Below are positions 8,142-16,305 of a stretch of DNA of 51,186 bases, one piece after another. The position numbers and the translations under genes are program-made. How positions within the stretch are numbered: position 1 is the first letter of the stretch; every line of letters begins with the position of its first letter. The DNA is from Flavobacterium sp. (GTDB taxonomy: Bacteria; Bacteroidota; Bacteroidia; Flavobacteriales; Flavobacteriaceae), in contig NZ_JAIXYH010000054.1 in the NCBI RefSeq assembly GCF_027490375.1, positions 1 to 51,186 on the forward strand, written 5' to 3'. The notes under the pieces are model-generated. The model searched no databases, was not told where the DNA came from, and saw nothing but the letters and a program-made list of their open reading frames with translations.

Positions 8142-9595
8142 TTAAACAGTCGTCCGGAAATTTTGTCATCACCTATTTCGGTTTTGCCATTGGTGCCGTA
8201 AATGCGCTGTTTCTTTATACCAATTTTCTAGAGCAAGAGTATTACGGCTACACGCAGTATTTATTGTCGGCAGCAAACATTTTAATGCCTTTCATGGCTT
8301 TTGGGGTGCATTCGAGTTTGATTCGCTTTTTTAGTCGCTGTACTTCTGAAAAGGAAAAAGACCAATTGCTGAGTTTTGTTGTCCTATTGCCCTTGCTTAT
8401 CAGTTCGCTCGTGGCGGTGCTTTACGGCTTTTTCAGCGAAGCTTTTGTCACGCATTTTTTGAGTCCGAATATGGATGTTTCTAAATACCTGTGGATGATT
8501 CCCGTAGTTGGACTTGCCATGGCGTATTTCGAGATTTTTTATGCCTATGCAAAAGTTCATTTACGTTCGAACTTAGGGAATTTCCTCAGCGAAGTTTTAG
8601 TCCGTTTACTAGCCATGATCATGCTTTTTGGCGTGCACTACAACTGGATTACGACCGATCAATTTCTGTACGGATTAGTTGTGGCTTATGTGGTACAGGC
8701 GATTTGGATGTTTATTTACGCGGTTTCTATGCGACCTTTACGCTTCCAAATCGGATTTCCACACAACCGAAACGAGATTCTACAGTTTTCGGCCTTTATT
8801 ATCGTTTCAGGAAGTATTGCCACGCTGCTTCTAGATCTTGATAAACTTATGATTCCCCGCTATAATTCGCCTGAAGCAGTTGCTATTTATGGCGTTGCAG
8901 GCTTTATTTCTACTGTTATTGCAGTTCCGGCGCGCGCCATGAATCATATAACGTATCCGCTTACGGCTCAATTAATTGCTGCTGAAAAGTGGGCAGAGCT
9001 TCGAAGTTTGTACCAAAAAAGTGCCCTCACGCTACAAATTATCGGAGGATTGGTTTTACTAGGTATTTTTCTTAATGTAAAACAGCTGTATTTGATTCTT
9101 CCGGCTGGTTATGAAGCAGGTTATTGGTCGGTGATCTTAGTCGGATTAGCAAAATTTTACGACGTGATTTTAGGAAATAACAACGCTATTTTGGTAAACA
9201 CCAAACATTATAAATGGGCTTTAACTTTCGGAGTGGGCGTAGTTGTACTTATGATTACTTTTAATATATGGCTAATCCCCTTGTACGGCATTACCGGAGC
9301 GGCACTAGCTACGTTAATGAGCGTTGCGATTTACAACACAGTTAAACTACTTTTCGTAGTTAGCAAGCTAAAAATGTCTCCGTTCTCGACAGCTACGCTG
9401 AAAAGTTTATTAGTTATACTATTGACATTTGCATTGTTCTTTGGTTGGGATTTTCAATTTCACCCCATCCTAAATATCATTTGTAAATCGGTATTAATAA
9501 CTATTTTCTATATAGTTTTAGTTTTGAGGCTAAAATTATCTACGGAAATTAACGACGCCGTGCTACAGCTGTTTAAAAAACTCAGAAAAGCTTAA
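8129..9595 (+). CDS. Polysaccharide flippase (Wzx/MATE-like, MOP superfamily)
   Basis: A 488-residue protein with about 12-14 predicted membrane helices spread evenly along its length, as in lipid-linked oligosaccharide flippases. The N-terminus lacks a cleavable signal; LLDLDKLMIPRYNSPEAVA and the GITGAALATLMS segment near the C-terminal third are typical of the polysaccharide biosynthesis protein family. It would export glycan-lipid intermediates made by the neighbouring glycosyltransferase. Its start lies inside the preceding gene (13-bp overlap). The stop is followed within 5 bp by the long inverted-repeat element at 9600. Confidence 0.85.
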   Translation: MGIVIKQSSGNFVITYFGFAIGAVNALFLYTNFLEQEYYGYTQYLLSAANILMPFMAFGVHSSLIRFFSRCTSEKEKDQLLSFVVLLPLLISSLVAVLYGFFSEAFVTHFLSPNMDVSKYLWMIPVVGLAMAYFEIFYAYAKVHLRSNLGNFLSEVLVRLLAMIMLFGVHYNWITTDQFLYGLVVAYVVQAIWMFIYAVSMRPLRFQIGFPHNRNEILQFSAFIIVSGSIATLLLDLDKLMIPRYNSPEAVAIYGVAGFISTVIAVPARAMNHITYPLTAQLIAAEKWAELRSLYQKSALTLQIIGGLVLLGIFLNVKQLYLILPAGYEAGYWSVILVGLAKFYDVILGNNNAILVNTKHYKWALTFGVGVVVLMITFNIWLIPLYGITGAALATLMSVAIYNTVKLLFVVSKLKMSPFSTATLKSLLVILLTFALFFGWDFQFHPILNIICKSVLITIFYIVLVLRLKLSTEINDAVLQLFKKLRKA

Positions 9596-9599
9596 GTAG

Positions 9600-9815
9600 C
9601 GTGAGTTCGATTTAAATGTCGAAATTAGAAATCGTTTCAATAGTGGATCGCAAAGCATTTTTTCATTGCTATACCGCGGTATTTCAGAAATCTATAACTT
9701 CGTAATCAACCCTTGAAATGCTTCGCTTCAAAAAATCATTGGTGGAAATTTTTCTTTTTCCAATTAAAAAGCGCAAATCAAGCGTTCTAATAAAAATCTT
9801 TAAGTCGAACTCACG
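9600..9815. mobile_element. MITE-like element with 17-bp inverted terminal repeats
   Basis: CGTGAGTTCGATTTAAA at 9600-9616 pairs with TTTAAGTCGAACTCACG at 9799-9815; the two are inverted with one mismatch in 17. The 216-bp span is non-coding in all frames and A/T-rich, with internal repeats such as GCAAAGCATTTTTTC and GAAATGCTTCGCTTC. It sits between two convergent genes, so it could also fold as a large transcript terminator. No target-site duplication is obvious. Confidence 0.5.
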
Positions 9816-9900
9816 TTTTTAGTCTGCATTATAGAGTTAATCAGAATTTATTTTTAGCAAAAAGTTATCGCAAAATTGAAACTTTCCGCGTCACACTGAT

Positions 9901-10956
9901 TTACGTCAAAGACGACATGTCAATCACAAAACGATAGCGGACGTCGCTTTTCAGCATGCGTTCGTAAGCCTGATTGATTTCTTGCATTTTTATAACTTCA
10001 ACGTCGGAAACAATATTGTGTTCACCACAGAAATCGAGTAATTCTTGCGTTTCGGCAATGCCACCAATGAGCGATCCGGCTACTGTTTTACGGGAAAAAA
10101 CCATTGGCATCGTATTTAATTGATCTTCCAACGCGCCTAAGTATCCAACTACGACTAAACTTCCACTAACCGCAAGTGCTTGAACGTAAGGATTTAAGTC
10201 GTGCGCATACGGAACGGTGTCTAAAATAAAATCGAAGGTACCAGCAGCGGCGGCCATGGCTTCAGGATCGGTTGAGATGATAATCCGATCTGCGCCTAAT
10301 TGTTTTGCATCGGCTTCTTTGCCGGCCGATCGTGAAAAGAGCGTAACATCAGCTCCCAGGCCTTTCGCGAGTTTAATAGCCATGTGGCCGAGTCCGCCCA
10401 AACCTACTACGGCAACTTTACTGTTCGGCCCAACGTTCCAATGGCGTAAAGGCGACCAAGTGGTGATTCCCGCGCACAAAAGAGGAGCAACGCCAGCCAA
10501 ATCCAATCCGTTTGGCACACGTAAAACAAAGTGCTGATCTACGACAATCGATTGCGAATAGCCGCCGTGTGTGGTTCCGCCCAGAAATTTATCGACGCCA
10601 CCGTAAGTTCCGGTAAATCCGTTCAAACAATATTGTTCTAAATCTTGTGCGCAACTGCTGCAGCTTCGGCAACTGTCAACCAAACAGCCAACGGCAACGG
10701 TATCGCCAACGTGGTATTTGGTAACGGCATTGCCAACGGCGGTTACTTTACCTACAATTTCGTGTCCGGGTACCACAGGATAGGTGGTAAATCCCCAATC
10801 GTTTTTTGCAAAGTGAAGGTCGGAATGACAAACACCGCAGTATAAAATTTCGATAGCAACATCGTCGGCTTGTACCTCACGACGCGGAATTTGGATGTTT
10901 TCGAGCGCTTGATCGGGCGCATGAGTCCCGAAAGCGGTAACTGTGGTTGTGTTCAT
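9901..10956 (-). CDS. Zinc-dependent NAD(P)-dependent alcohol dehydrogenase (YahK/CAD type)
   Basis: A 351-residue medium-chain dehydrogenase. Catalytic zinc ligands are visible as C43 in GVCHSDLH and H65-E66 in VVPGHEIVG. Structural zinc is held by C96, C99, C102 and C110 (CRSCSSCAQDLEQYC). The coenzyme-binding motif VVGLGGLGHMAIKLAKGLG lies at about residue 183. All key residues are intact and the length is normal. The likely reaction is reversible reduction of an aldehyde to an alcohol in the cytoplasm; the substrate cannot be read from sequence. It is transcribed alone, converging on the flippase gene across the inverted-repeat element. Confidence 0.92.
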   Translation of the reverse strand: MNTTTVTAFGTHAPDQALENIQIPRREVQADDVAIEILYCGVCHSDLHFAKNDWGFTTYPVVPGHEIVGKVTAVGNAVTKYHVGDTVAVGCLVDSCRSCSSCAQDLEQYCLNGFTGTYGGVDKFLGGTTHGGYSQSIVVDQHFVLRVPNGLDLAGVAPLLCAGITTWSPLRHWNVGPNSKVAVVGLGGLGHMAIKLAKGLGADVTLFSRSAGKEADAKQLGADRIIISTDPEAMAAAAGTFDFILDTVPYAHDLNPYVQALAVSGSLVVVGYLGALEDQLNTMPMVFSRKTVAGSLIGGIAETQELLDFCGEHNIVSDVEVIKMQEINQAYERMLKSDVRYRFVIDMSSLT

Positions 10957-11030
10957 AGGTTATGTAATTTATTCCAAATAAAGGTACGGTTTTAATTGGT
11001 CAATCTCGTAAGTTTGAAATCGTAGAATCT

Positions 11031-11300
11031 ATCGTTGCTGTCTGAGCTAGTCGAAGGCTAATTTTTGGGAAGCTAGTCCCGATAGCCATCGGGATAGACA
11101 CGAGAAGCTAGACTTCGATGAGTTCACCATTTGACGTATCGATTTCCCGCCTGAACCCATATATCGTCGTTGCCTGAGCTTGTCGAAGGCTAATTTTTGG
11201 GGAAGCTAGTCCCGATAGCCATCGGGATAGACACGAGTTCCGTTCGCCATCGCTATCGATGAGTTCACCATTTAACGTGTCATTTTGCCCTCCTTAACCC
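11031..11300. repeat. Two reverse-oriented copies of the modular intergenic repeat
   Basis: Reversed copies of the family found at 101-461: CTGAGCTAGTCGAAGGC at 11042 and CCTGAGCTTGTCGAAGGC at 11173, each followed by near-perfect palindromes TCCCGATAGCCATCGGGA (11077-11094 and 11210-11227). After each palindrome comes the reversed tail GATGAGTTCACCATTTGACG or a close variant. No ORF is credible here. A degraded third box lies near 11309. Confidence 0.85.
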
Positions 11301-11391
11301 AAGTATCGCCTGAGCCTGAGCCTATCGAAACCTTTCTTTCGCTTCCAAAAGCTATCGGAATTCGCTTTTTTTTTGCTTTTTTTGCTACTTT

Positions 11392-11450
11392 CTATTTTTT
11401 CTATTTTTTCTATTTTTTCTATTTTTTCTATTTTTTCTATTTTTTCTATT
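11392..11450. repeat. 9-bp microsatellite (CTATTTTTT, about 6.5 copies)
   Basis: Six perfect units plus a partial one. Because nine is a multiple of three, the run keeps a reading frame open (FYF repeats), but that frame is not a gene. The preceding AGCTATCGGAATTCGC-T-run sequence (11351 onward) reappears near 14900, and the same CTATTTTTT unit occurs reversed at about 39889. Confidence 0.95.
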
Positions 11451-11454
11451 CCAA

Positions 11455-11640
11455 GCTTCTCCGGCTGTTCGCTTTAGTCCGCAAAAAATACGGCAAGTTC
11501 ACACGTCTTGCCATTGGCTTCTTGGGTCGCCCTTGCAACACGGTTCACGTAGCCGTATTTTTCTTACGGGCTGCCGCTGCCATCCGGGCTAGGGCATACG
11601 TTATTGGCGTTTGGTGGAAAAGTGTATATTGGTAATTGTA
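11455..11640. repeat. GC-rich intergenic element, copy 2
   Basis: This segment contains GGCTTCTTGGGTCGCC at 11516-11531, shared in reverse with 623-638. It also has GGGCTGCCGCTGCCATCCGG and ends near GGCGTTTGGTGGAA (11602-11615), a motif also seen at about 39817 and, reversed, at about 40834. Base composition differs from the AT-rich flanks. No coding region is convincing. The following 218 bp, to the next gene, hold nothing I recognise. Confidence 0.5.
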
Positions 11641-11858
11641 ATAAGGCGAAGTGGCTGTGCAAATTGATAGGTAAAAATGTTCAAAATTGATTCATGCGAC
11701 GTCCTTTTATGTAGTTCTTCCCGATTGTTTTTGATAATTGAAAAATATTTGAAAATTCTAGTACAATATGATTCGGTATCGGTTTTTCAAAATCCTATAA
11801 TATATTTATTCTTTAAACGTTATAAGCTTGTGCTTTGAAATCTATTAATTGTGAATAA

Positions 11859-12356
11859 ATGAGTATTTTAAAAAAGATATTTTTCTTTTTAATTGGCTTC
11901 ACAACTTTAAACGCTAGTTCTCAAGATATAGACAATATCATCTTAAACTTTAATTCAGAAAGACGAATACCTTTTAATAGCGTAAAAGTCAGAATTTATA
12001 AACGAGAAGATGGTAATAGTGCTTTCGCTTTTGTTAGTAGTCGCCCTTTAAAAGATGACCCTCGCTGGAATTACTCTAAAATAGATACAATTTATGATAT
12101 TGAAATTCAGCAATTTAACAAATTAAAAGACAAGCTGTCTTCGCTAGACAAAATAAACCTTGATAAAGCTTTCAGGCAAGGTTTTGGAGGAAGTACATGT
12201 ACGTTAGAGTTTGGAGCGAAAGGAAGAAATACCAGTTATGCGTTTTGGATTTCAAAATCTGACTCAAAAGAACGAGGATTGCTTGAATTCGTTGAAATTT
12301 GCGAAGAGATTTTAAAGCTAGTTTACTTAGATTCGAAAGAGATTTTAGGTCATTAA
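11859..12356 (+). CDS. Secreted protein of unknown function
   Basis: A 165-residue protein with a clear signal peptide (KKIFFFLIGFTTLNASS, cleavage near residue 21). The mature part is about 144 residues, mixed alpha/beta, and contains GFGGSTCTLEFG with a single cysteine. I do not recognise a family. The gene stands alone between repeat-rich stretches, is more AT-rich than the flanking housekeeping genes and has its own AT-rich upstream region. This makes it a plausible accessory gene. Confidence 0.7.
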   Translation: MSILKKIFFFLIGFTTLNASSQDIDNIILNFNSERRIPFNSVKVRIYKREDGNSAFAFVSSRPLKDDPRWNYSKIDTIYDIEIQQFNKLKDKLSSLDKINLDKAFRQGFGGSTCTLEFGAKGRNTSYAFWISKSDSKERGLLEFVEICEEILKLVYLDSKEILGH

Positions 12357-12570
12357 TGCAATTTAACAACAATTATATCTGTACTAAGCCTATACGCGAT
12401 ACATCTGTATTGTAGAAATTTTTCTTTTTTGGGATGTTTCGGCTTAAAAAGGCATAACGTCGTGATAATCGAGTTTTGGCAATACGTGAGTGGCTACAAG
12501 ATGAATTTGCGATGCAACGAATCGATATCGAAATTTAAAAAAAAGCTCCGGCATAAAGTTTAATTTACGT

Positions 12571-13128
12571 ATGACGACAGAAACACACATTAAACTCGGA
12601 CGAAAAACAGCTCTAATTTCATTCTTGCTCGGGTCGTGTATATTCGGATTTTACTTTTTAACTTCTGTCTTTGAGCTACTTTTTATTGGCCTTGGGTATA
12701 TTATTTTGGCGGGTTTGATAAATCTTGGTGTTTTAATTTTAATCGTAGATAAAGCCAGTGAAGACAAAAACAAAAGAAAAAAATTATACGCAACTTGTGG
12801 TCTGATGTTGCTTAACATTCCTGTGATGCTTTTTTATTGTTGGATAACCGGTATTTTGCTTAATACAATGCGAATTACTTTTACAAACGCCACACAAACA
12901 ACTCTGACAAACATAAATATTGAGGGTTGTGGCGGTGGACACATTGACAAATTAGAAAGCGGCGAAAGCGAAACAGTTTGGGTTGACATAACTGGAGATT
13001 GCTCAATAAACGTCACCTATTTTTTCAACGGAGTCAAGAGAGACGAAAATGTTGCTGGTTACATAACGGGAAATTTGGGACAGAAGATGAAACACAATAT
13101 CGGTGGAAAGAACGAACCGCTCTTATGA
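12571..13128 (+). CDS. Membrane protein of unknown function with extracytoplasmic beta domain
   Basis: A 185-residue protein with three hydrophobic segments at about residues 15-35, 37-60 and 73-97, followed by an about 85-residue soluble C-terminal domain (TFTNATQTTLTNINIEGCGG onward). That domain looks like a small beta sandwich, with paired cysteines in NIEGCGGGH and ITGDCSINVTY. I do not recognise a family. It is an orphan on the plus strand, immediately upstream of the 205-bp tandem repeat. The 214 bp before it are AT-rich and carry TAACGTCGTGA (12453), which recurs in the tandem repeat at 13235. Confidence 0.65.
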   Translation: MTTETHIKLGRKTALISFLLGSCIFGFYFLTSVFELLFIGLGYIILAGLINLGVLILIVDKASEDKNKRKKLYATCGLMLLNIPVMLFYCWITGILLNTMRITFTNATQTTLTNINIEGCGGGHIDKLESGESETVWVDITGDCSINVTYFFNGVKRDENVAGYITGNLGQKMKHNIGGKNEPLL

Positions 13129-13141
13129 AAATCATTTCAAA

Positions 13142-13638
13142 TGTGGTCAACCCAATGAGCTGGTTTTATTAAAATTGAGTTTTACCATTTTGTGAATCAC
13201 CACGCGATGGACTCACGCGACAGCGAGTTGATATAACGTCGTGAGAACTAATTTCCAAGGAATTGCAATTTACCACGCGATGGATTTACGCGGCAGCGAA
13301 TTCGGTTTCTGCGTTTTGATATTACTCCTTTTTAGCTATGTGCCTATGTGGTCAACCCATTGAGCTGTTTTTATTAAAATCAAGTATTAGTATTTTGCAA
13401 TTTACCACGCGAGGGACTCGCGCGGCAGCGAATTGAGATTGTGTCGTAAGAATCGATTTTCAAAGAATTGTGAATTACCACGCGAGGGACTCGCGCGGCA
13501 GCGAATTCGGTTTCCGCGTTTTAATAATACTCTTTTTTAGCTCTGTGCCTATGTGGTCAAACCAATAAGCTGGTTTTATTAAAATTGAGTATTACGATTT
13601 TGTGATTTACCACGCGAGGGATTCGCACGGTAGCGAGT
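13142..13638. repeat. 205-bp tandem repeat, about 2.4 copies, with internal hairpin units
   Basis: TGTGGTCAAC or a near-identical start recurs at 13142, 13347 and 13552, giving a period of exactly 205 bp; the last copy is partial. Each full unit contains two copies of a sub-element reading CCACGCGAGGGACTCGCGCG followed by GCAGCGAAT; five sub-elements lie at about 13200, 13272, 13405, 13478 and 13610. The core CGCGAG-GGA-CTCGCG can form a perfect short hairpin, and the degenerate copies keep most pairing. There is no open frame of note. Confidence 0.9.
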
Positions 13639-13751
13639 TTATTTCGATATGTAAACGGAAGTACTAAATTTAATTTGGTCTCCGGACGGTAGAGAAAGAA
13701 TGAGAAAAGCTTATTCATATTTAATTTTCCTTCTTAATGGTACATTTATGC

Positions 13752-13759
13752 TACTTTTG
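13752..13759 (+). promoter_or_regulatory. -7 promoter box for the lipoprotein esterase
   Basis: TACTTTTG fits the Bacteroidota -7 consensus TAnnTTTG and lies 38 bp before the GTG start at 13798. Confidence 0.5.
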
Positions 13760-13797
13760 AGCGCCAAAAATCACGTAAATTTAAAACTTCGTAGAAA

Positions 13798-14634
13798 GTG
13801 AGAAATATTTTAATTATTTTCAGCGTAAGCTGTTTAGTCTTATCCTGTAGAACTAGTCAAACGCTGGTGCTAACAGATTCCGTAGTAATTACGGATTCTT
13901 TGTTTAGCAGATATTTAAGCGAATATCGTAAACACACGGTTTATTTGCCAAAAGGTTTCAATTCAAAAAAAAGTTATCCCGTTATTTTTTCAACGGATGG
14001 AGGAAGCAGTATAACGGATAAAAAATCAGTTTTTGATTCCTTGATTAACTTAAAAATCATAAATCCCGTTATTTTTGTCGCAAGCCATGCTAACAGTAAA
14101 ATTGCAGACAGTACAATGCAGACTACCGGCGATGGTAAAAAAGTTTTCCTATCGTATCGAAATTTCGAATACATAAACGACTATTCTTCGGCGGTTAAAG
14201 ATTCAGTTTTAGCTAATAGGTTTAAAAATCATAAATCCTATTTTGTCCGTGAATTTATAAAGCAGGTTGAGGAAAAGTACCGTCTAAAAAAGAAAAAATC
14301 AAACAGACATTTTTACGGAGTTTCAAATGGTGGCGGATTTGGCATTCATTTACTCAACAGTGATCCTCAATTGATAGGCACTTACCTCTGTTTCTCGGTA
14401 TTTGGCGGCGGTATTCAAACTAATAAATGGGACTCTAAAACGAATTACCCAAACTTATATCTAAGATATGGAAGTGAAGAACCTTCGTTTCTGAAAGATG
14501 AGGCTTTTATTTTAAAGGAAAAGTATTCTGATTCAAAGTCGTTTATAGATTCAGATGAATTTATGGGCAGACATAGTAACCAATACTGGGAGAAAGAATT
14601 TACTGAAATAATAAGTCGTTTATTTAAGGATTAA
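13798..14634 (+). CDS. Lipoprotein esterase-like alpha/beta hydrolase
   Basis: A 278-residue protein beginning at GTG. The N-terminus is a lipoprotein signal with lipidated C17 (VLSC). The rest resembles the putative esterase family (Fes/esterase D-like). The nucleophile elbow is GVSNGG with S176, and a candidate catalytic histidine is H259 in MGRHSNQYW. TVYLPKGFNSKKSYPVIFSTDGG resembles the usual first strand region. It is probably anchored in the outer membrane, where it would cleave an ester; the substrate is unknown. It is another isolated gene in the repeat-rich stretch. The start codon is rare but no ATG lies nearby that keeps the signal peptide. Confidence 0.75.
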   Translation: MRNILIIFSVSCLVLSCRTSQTLVLTDSVVITDSLFSRYLSEYRKHTVYLPKGFNSKKSYPVIFSTDGGSSITDKKSVFDSLINLKIINPVIFVASHANSKIADSTMQTTGDGKKVFLSYRNFEYINDYSSAVKDSVLANRFKNHKSYFVREFIKQVEEKYRLKKKKSNRHFYGVSNGGGFGIHLLNSDPQLIGTYLCFSVFGGGIQTNKWDSKTNYPNLYLRYGSEEPSFLKDEAFILKEKYSDSKSFIDSDEFMGRHSNQYWEKEFTEIISRLFKD

Positions 14635-14803
14635 AAAAATCCCAAAGCCATTATAAAATGTAGACCCAAACTTAAAACCCAAGAAAAAACTACTTCTAAA
14701 AATCACAATTCGGATTTTAGGAACCATCGGAATTGATAAGATCACCACTAAAAATATTGTAGTTTTGCGAGCACGTAAAAGCTCGGTAACTACTCTTGTA
14801 GAA

Positions 14804-14845
14804 GGTTTAACCGCAAAGAACGCAAAGTTTAAGCGCAAAGGTCGC
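14804..14845. repeat. Dispersed repeat (AACCGCAAAGAACGCAAAG type), copy 1
   Basis: This is a short purine-rich phrase built from GCAAAG/CGCAAAG units. Related copies occur reversed at 40159-40200 and direct at 51149-51186. It lies in the 508-bp gap after the esterase gene. The gap shows no other gene, though one frame remains open by composition. Confidence 0.7.
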
Positions 14846-14961
14846 ATGGACGGAACTTTTACATTTTTGATTCTCTTCCTCTTCTTTCACTTTCGACAGC
14901 TATCGGAATTTGCTTTTTTCGCTTTTTTCGCTTCCGATAGCTACCAGAATTCTATTGTCTT

Positions 14962-15074
14962 CAATCTTTCAATCTTTCAATCTTGTAATCTTGTAATCTT
15001 GTAATCTTGTAATCTTGTAATCTTGTAATCTTTCAATCTTTCAATCTTGTAATCTTTCAATCTTTCAATCTTCC
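14962..15074. repeat. 8-bp microsatellite (AATCTTGT / AATCTTTC, about 14 copies)
   Basis: Alternating AATCTTTC and AATCTTGT octamers repeat for about 113 bp. Just before it, at 14899-14945, is an AGCTATCGGAATTTGC and T-rich segment related to 11351-11390. Like the other low-complexity runs here it lies strictly between genes. Confidence 0.95.
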
Positions 15075-15143
15075 AAAAAAAAGACCTCCGTTTCCGAAAG
15101 TCTCTTCTCAATCAACCAATCATAACTATTTTCTTCTGTACTT

Positions 15144-15719
15144 TTATCTAGTGGTGTTCATCCTTCCTCGAGTACCGTCGGCGCGGTAGTAGTAATACGT
15201 ATCGTTTTGGTAAGCGGTGTTGTAGTTGTAGTCGTAACCGCTGTGATAGGTCCGTTTGCGGATGTCGCCTATGAAATTCGTAATGTTTCCACGACGGTCG
15301 TATTCAATGCGCAAACCACCAATTTGGCTCATCGCAAAACGATTGTACCGCATGTAAATCGTGCCAATTCGGTTCACGCGATCAAAAGCATCGTAGTTGA
15401 TAAACACATTTCCTACTCTGCGAACACGTCCAAATGCATCTTGTTCAATCCGTACGCCGTAGTTCACTTCCACATGGTTTCTGCCTCGAGCCTGAGCGCG
15501 GTTTCCAGCTTGGCGGTAGTAGTAATCGCCGGTACTTTCGGGTCTCGTATTGAAATCGAATTGCCCGTCTGGAAATACATAAAAGTCTATTCCTCTTTCA
15601 GTGAAAACAAAAGGTTCTGCGTTTTCGACGGTGCAAGGAAAATCGTTAAAAGCTGTAGCCGTTGTTAATGTTCCTAATGTTAACGCTACGAACAGGCGTA
15701 AAGTAATAGTTTTCATCAT
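15144..15719 (-). CDS. Secreted protein of unknown function, tyrosine/arginine-rich
   Basis: I set the start at 15719 (MMKTITLRLF), which gives a signal peptide ending near TTATA; an upstream in-frame ATG at 15806 adds a charged, non-signal extension. The protein is about 191 residues. The mature part has repeated short strands such as GVRIEQDAFGRVRRVGNV, FINYDAFDRVNRIGTI and LRIEYDRRGNITNFIGD, which look like about three degenerate 20-25-residue repeats. The C-terminus is rich in Tyr, Asn and Arg. It is exported to the periplasm or beyond; no enzyme motif is visible. Confidence 0.7.
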   Translation of the reverse strand: MMKTITLRLFVALTLGTLTTATAFNDFPCTVENAEPFVFTERGIDFYVFPDGQFDFNTRPESTGDYYYRQAGNRAQARGRNHVEVNYGVRIEQDAFGRVRRVGNVFINYDAFDRVNRIGTIYMRYNRFAMSQIGGLRIEYDRRGNITNFIGDIRKRTYHSGYDYNYNTAYQNDTYYYYRADGTRGRMNTTR

Positions 15720-16305
15720 TTCTAAAATTTTAAAACTTCCTACTCTTTCGATTTTCGGTTTTCTCGAATTCAAAACTTGAATTGTATACGAATATCCAAA
15801 GCACATGCCGAAATTGACTTCTCCGCGCGTGCCAAACCAAGACGCCGCAGCAACTTTAATTGCAAATGTCTGTAATTCAATTTAGTAGTTAATTCTCCTT
15901 TACGAATCGTTGACCAAGCGTTAACAAGTCGTTTGAGAATAGAGTAGGCATTCAGTGCACACATTAGCGCATTTTTTAGGAAAAGGCCGACTTAAAAGCA
16001 GGGAATCATTTTAAACCTTCGCGTTGCTTTGTCGATTATCAAGTTCTCTATTTTATTTCCAACAAACTGATTATGAGTTTTTTAGCGATTGTTTTTGTCG
16101 GATTTCTGGTTTTTGGCAATTGTATTTTTGGGAAGTCGTAAAAAAGTGCTTATTTCGCCAACGAAAATGCGTTAGAAAAATTCGTTTCGCTGTTTCTGCT
16201 CCTTTAGCGAATTTGCATTATTTCAAGTACTCGCTTCTGTAGGTCAAAATTTTGTTACGCGCCACTTAGGCACACCTTTTTTATTTAGAAAACCAACGTT
16301 AGCGA
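15720..16305. other. 586-bp stretch without a convincing gene
   Basis: Several short frames cross this stretch on both strands (for example 64 codons on the minus strand at 15770-15964 and 72 codons on the plus strand at 16024-16242). None has a family signature, signal peptide, or promoter box. I see no RNA gene and none of the repeat modules present elsewhere. It may hold the promoter of the downstream phosphatidyltransferase and possibly a decayed gene. Confidence 0.5.

Noticed and set aside
11285..11635. 116-codon plus-strand frame
   Set aside because: Held open by the 9-bp CTATTTTTT microsatellite (FYF repeats) and a GC-rich repeat; the peptide is low complexity.
13142..13638. CRISPR array or known integron attC array
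   Set aside because: The unit is 205 bp with nearly identical content and no unique spacers; no integrase is present, so attC identity is only a speculation.
11859..14634. Phage defence island
   Set aside because: None of the three genes carries a nuclease, helicase, TIR, NTPase or other defence-associated domain that I can see.
14765..15004. 79-codon plus-strand frame with RARKSSVTTLVEG start
   Set aside because: Crosses the GCAAAG phrase and the octamer microsatellite; no sign of real coding beyond a possible relic before 14800.
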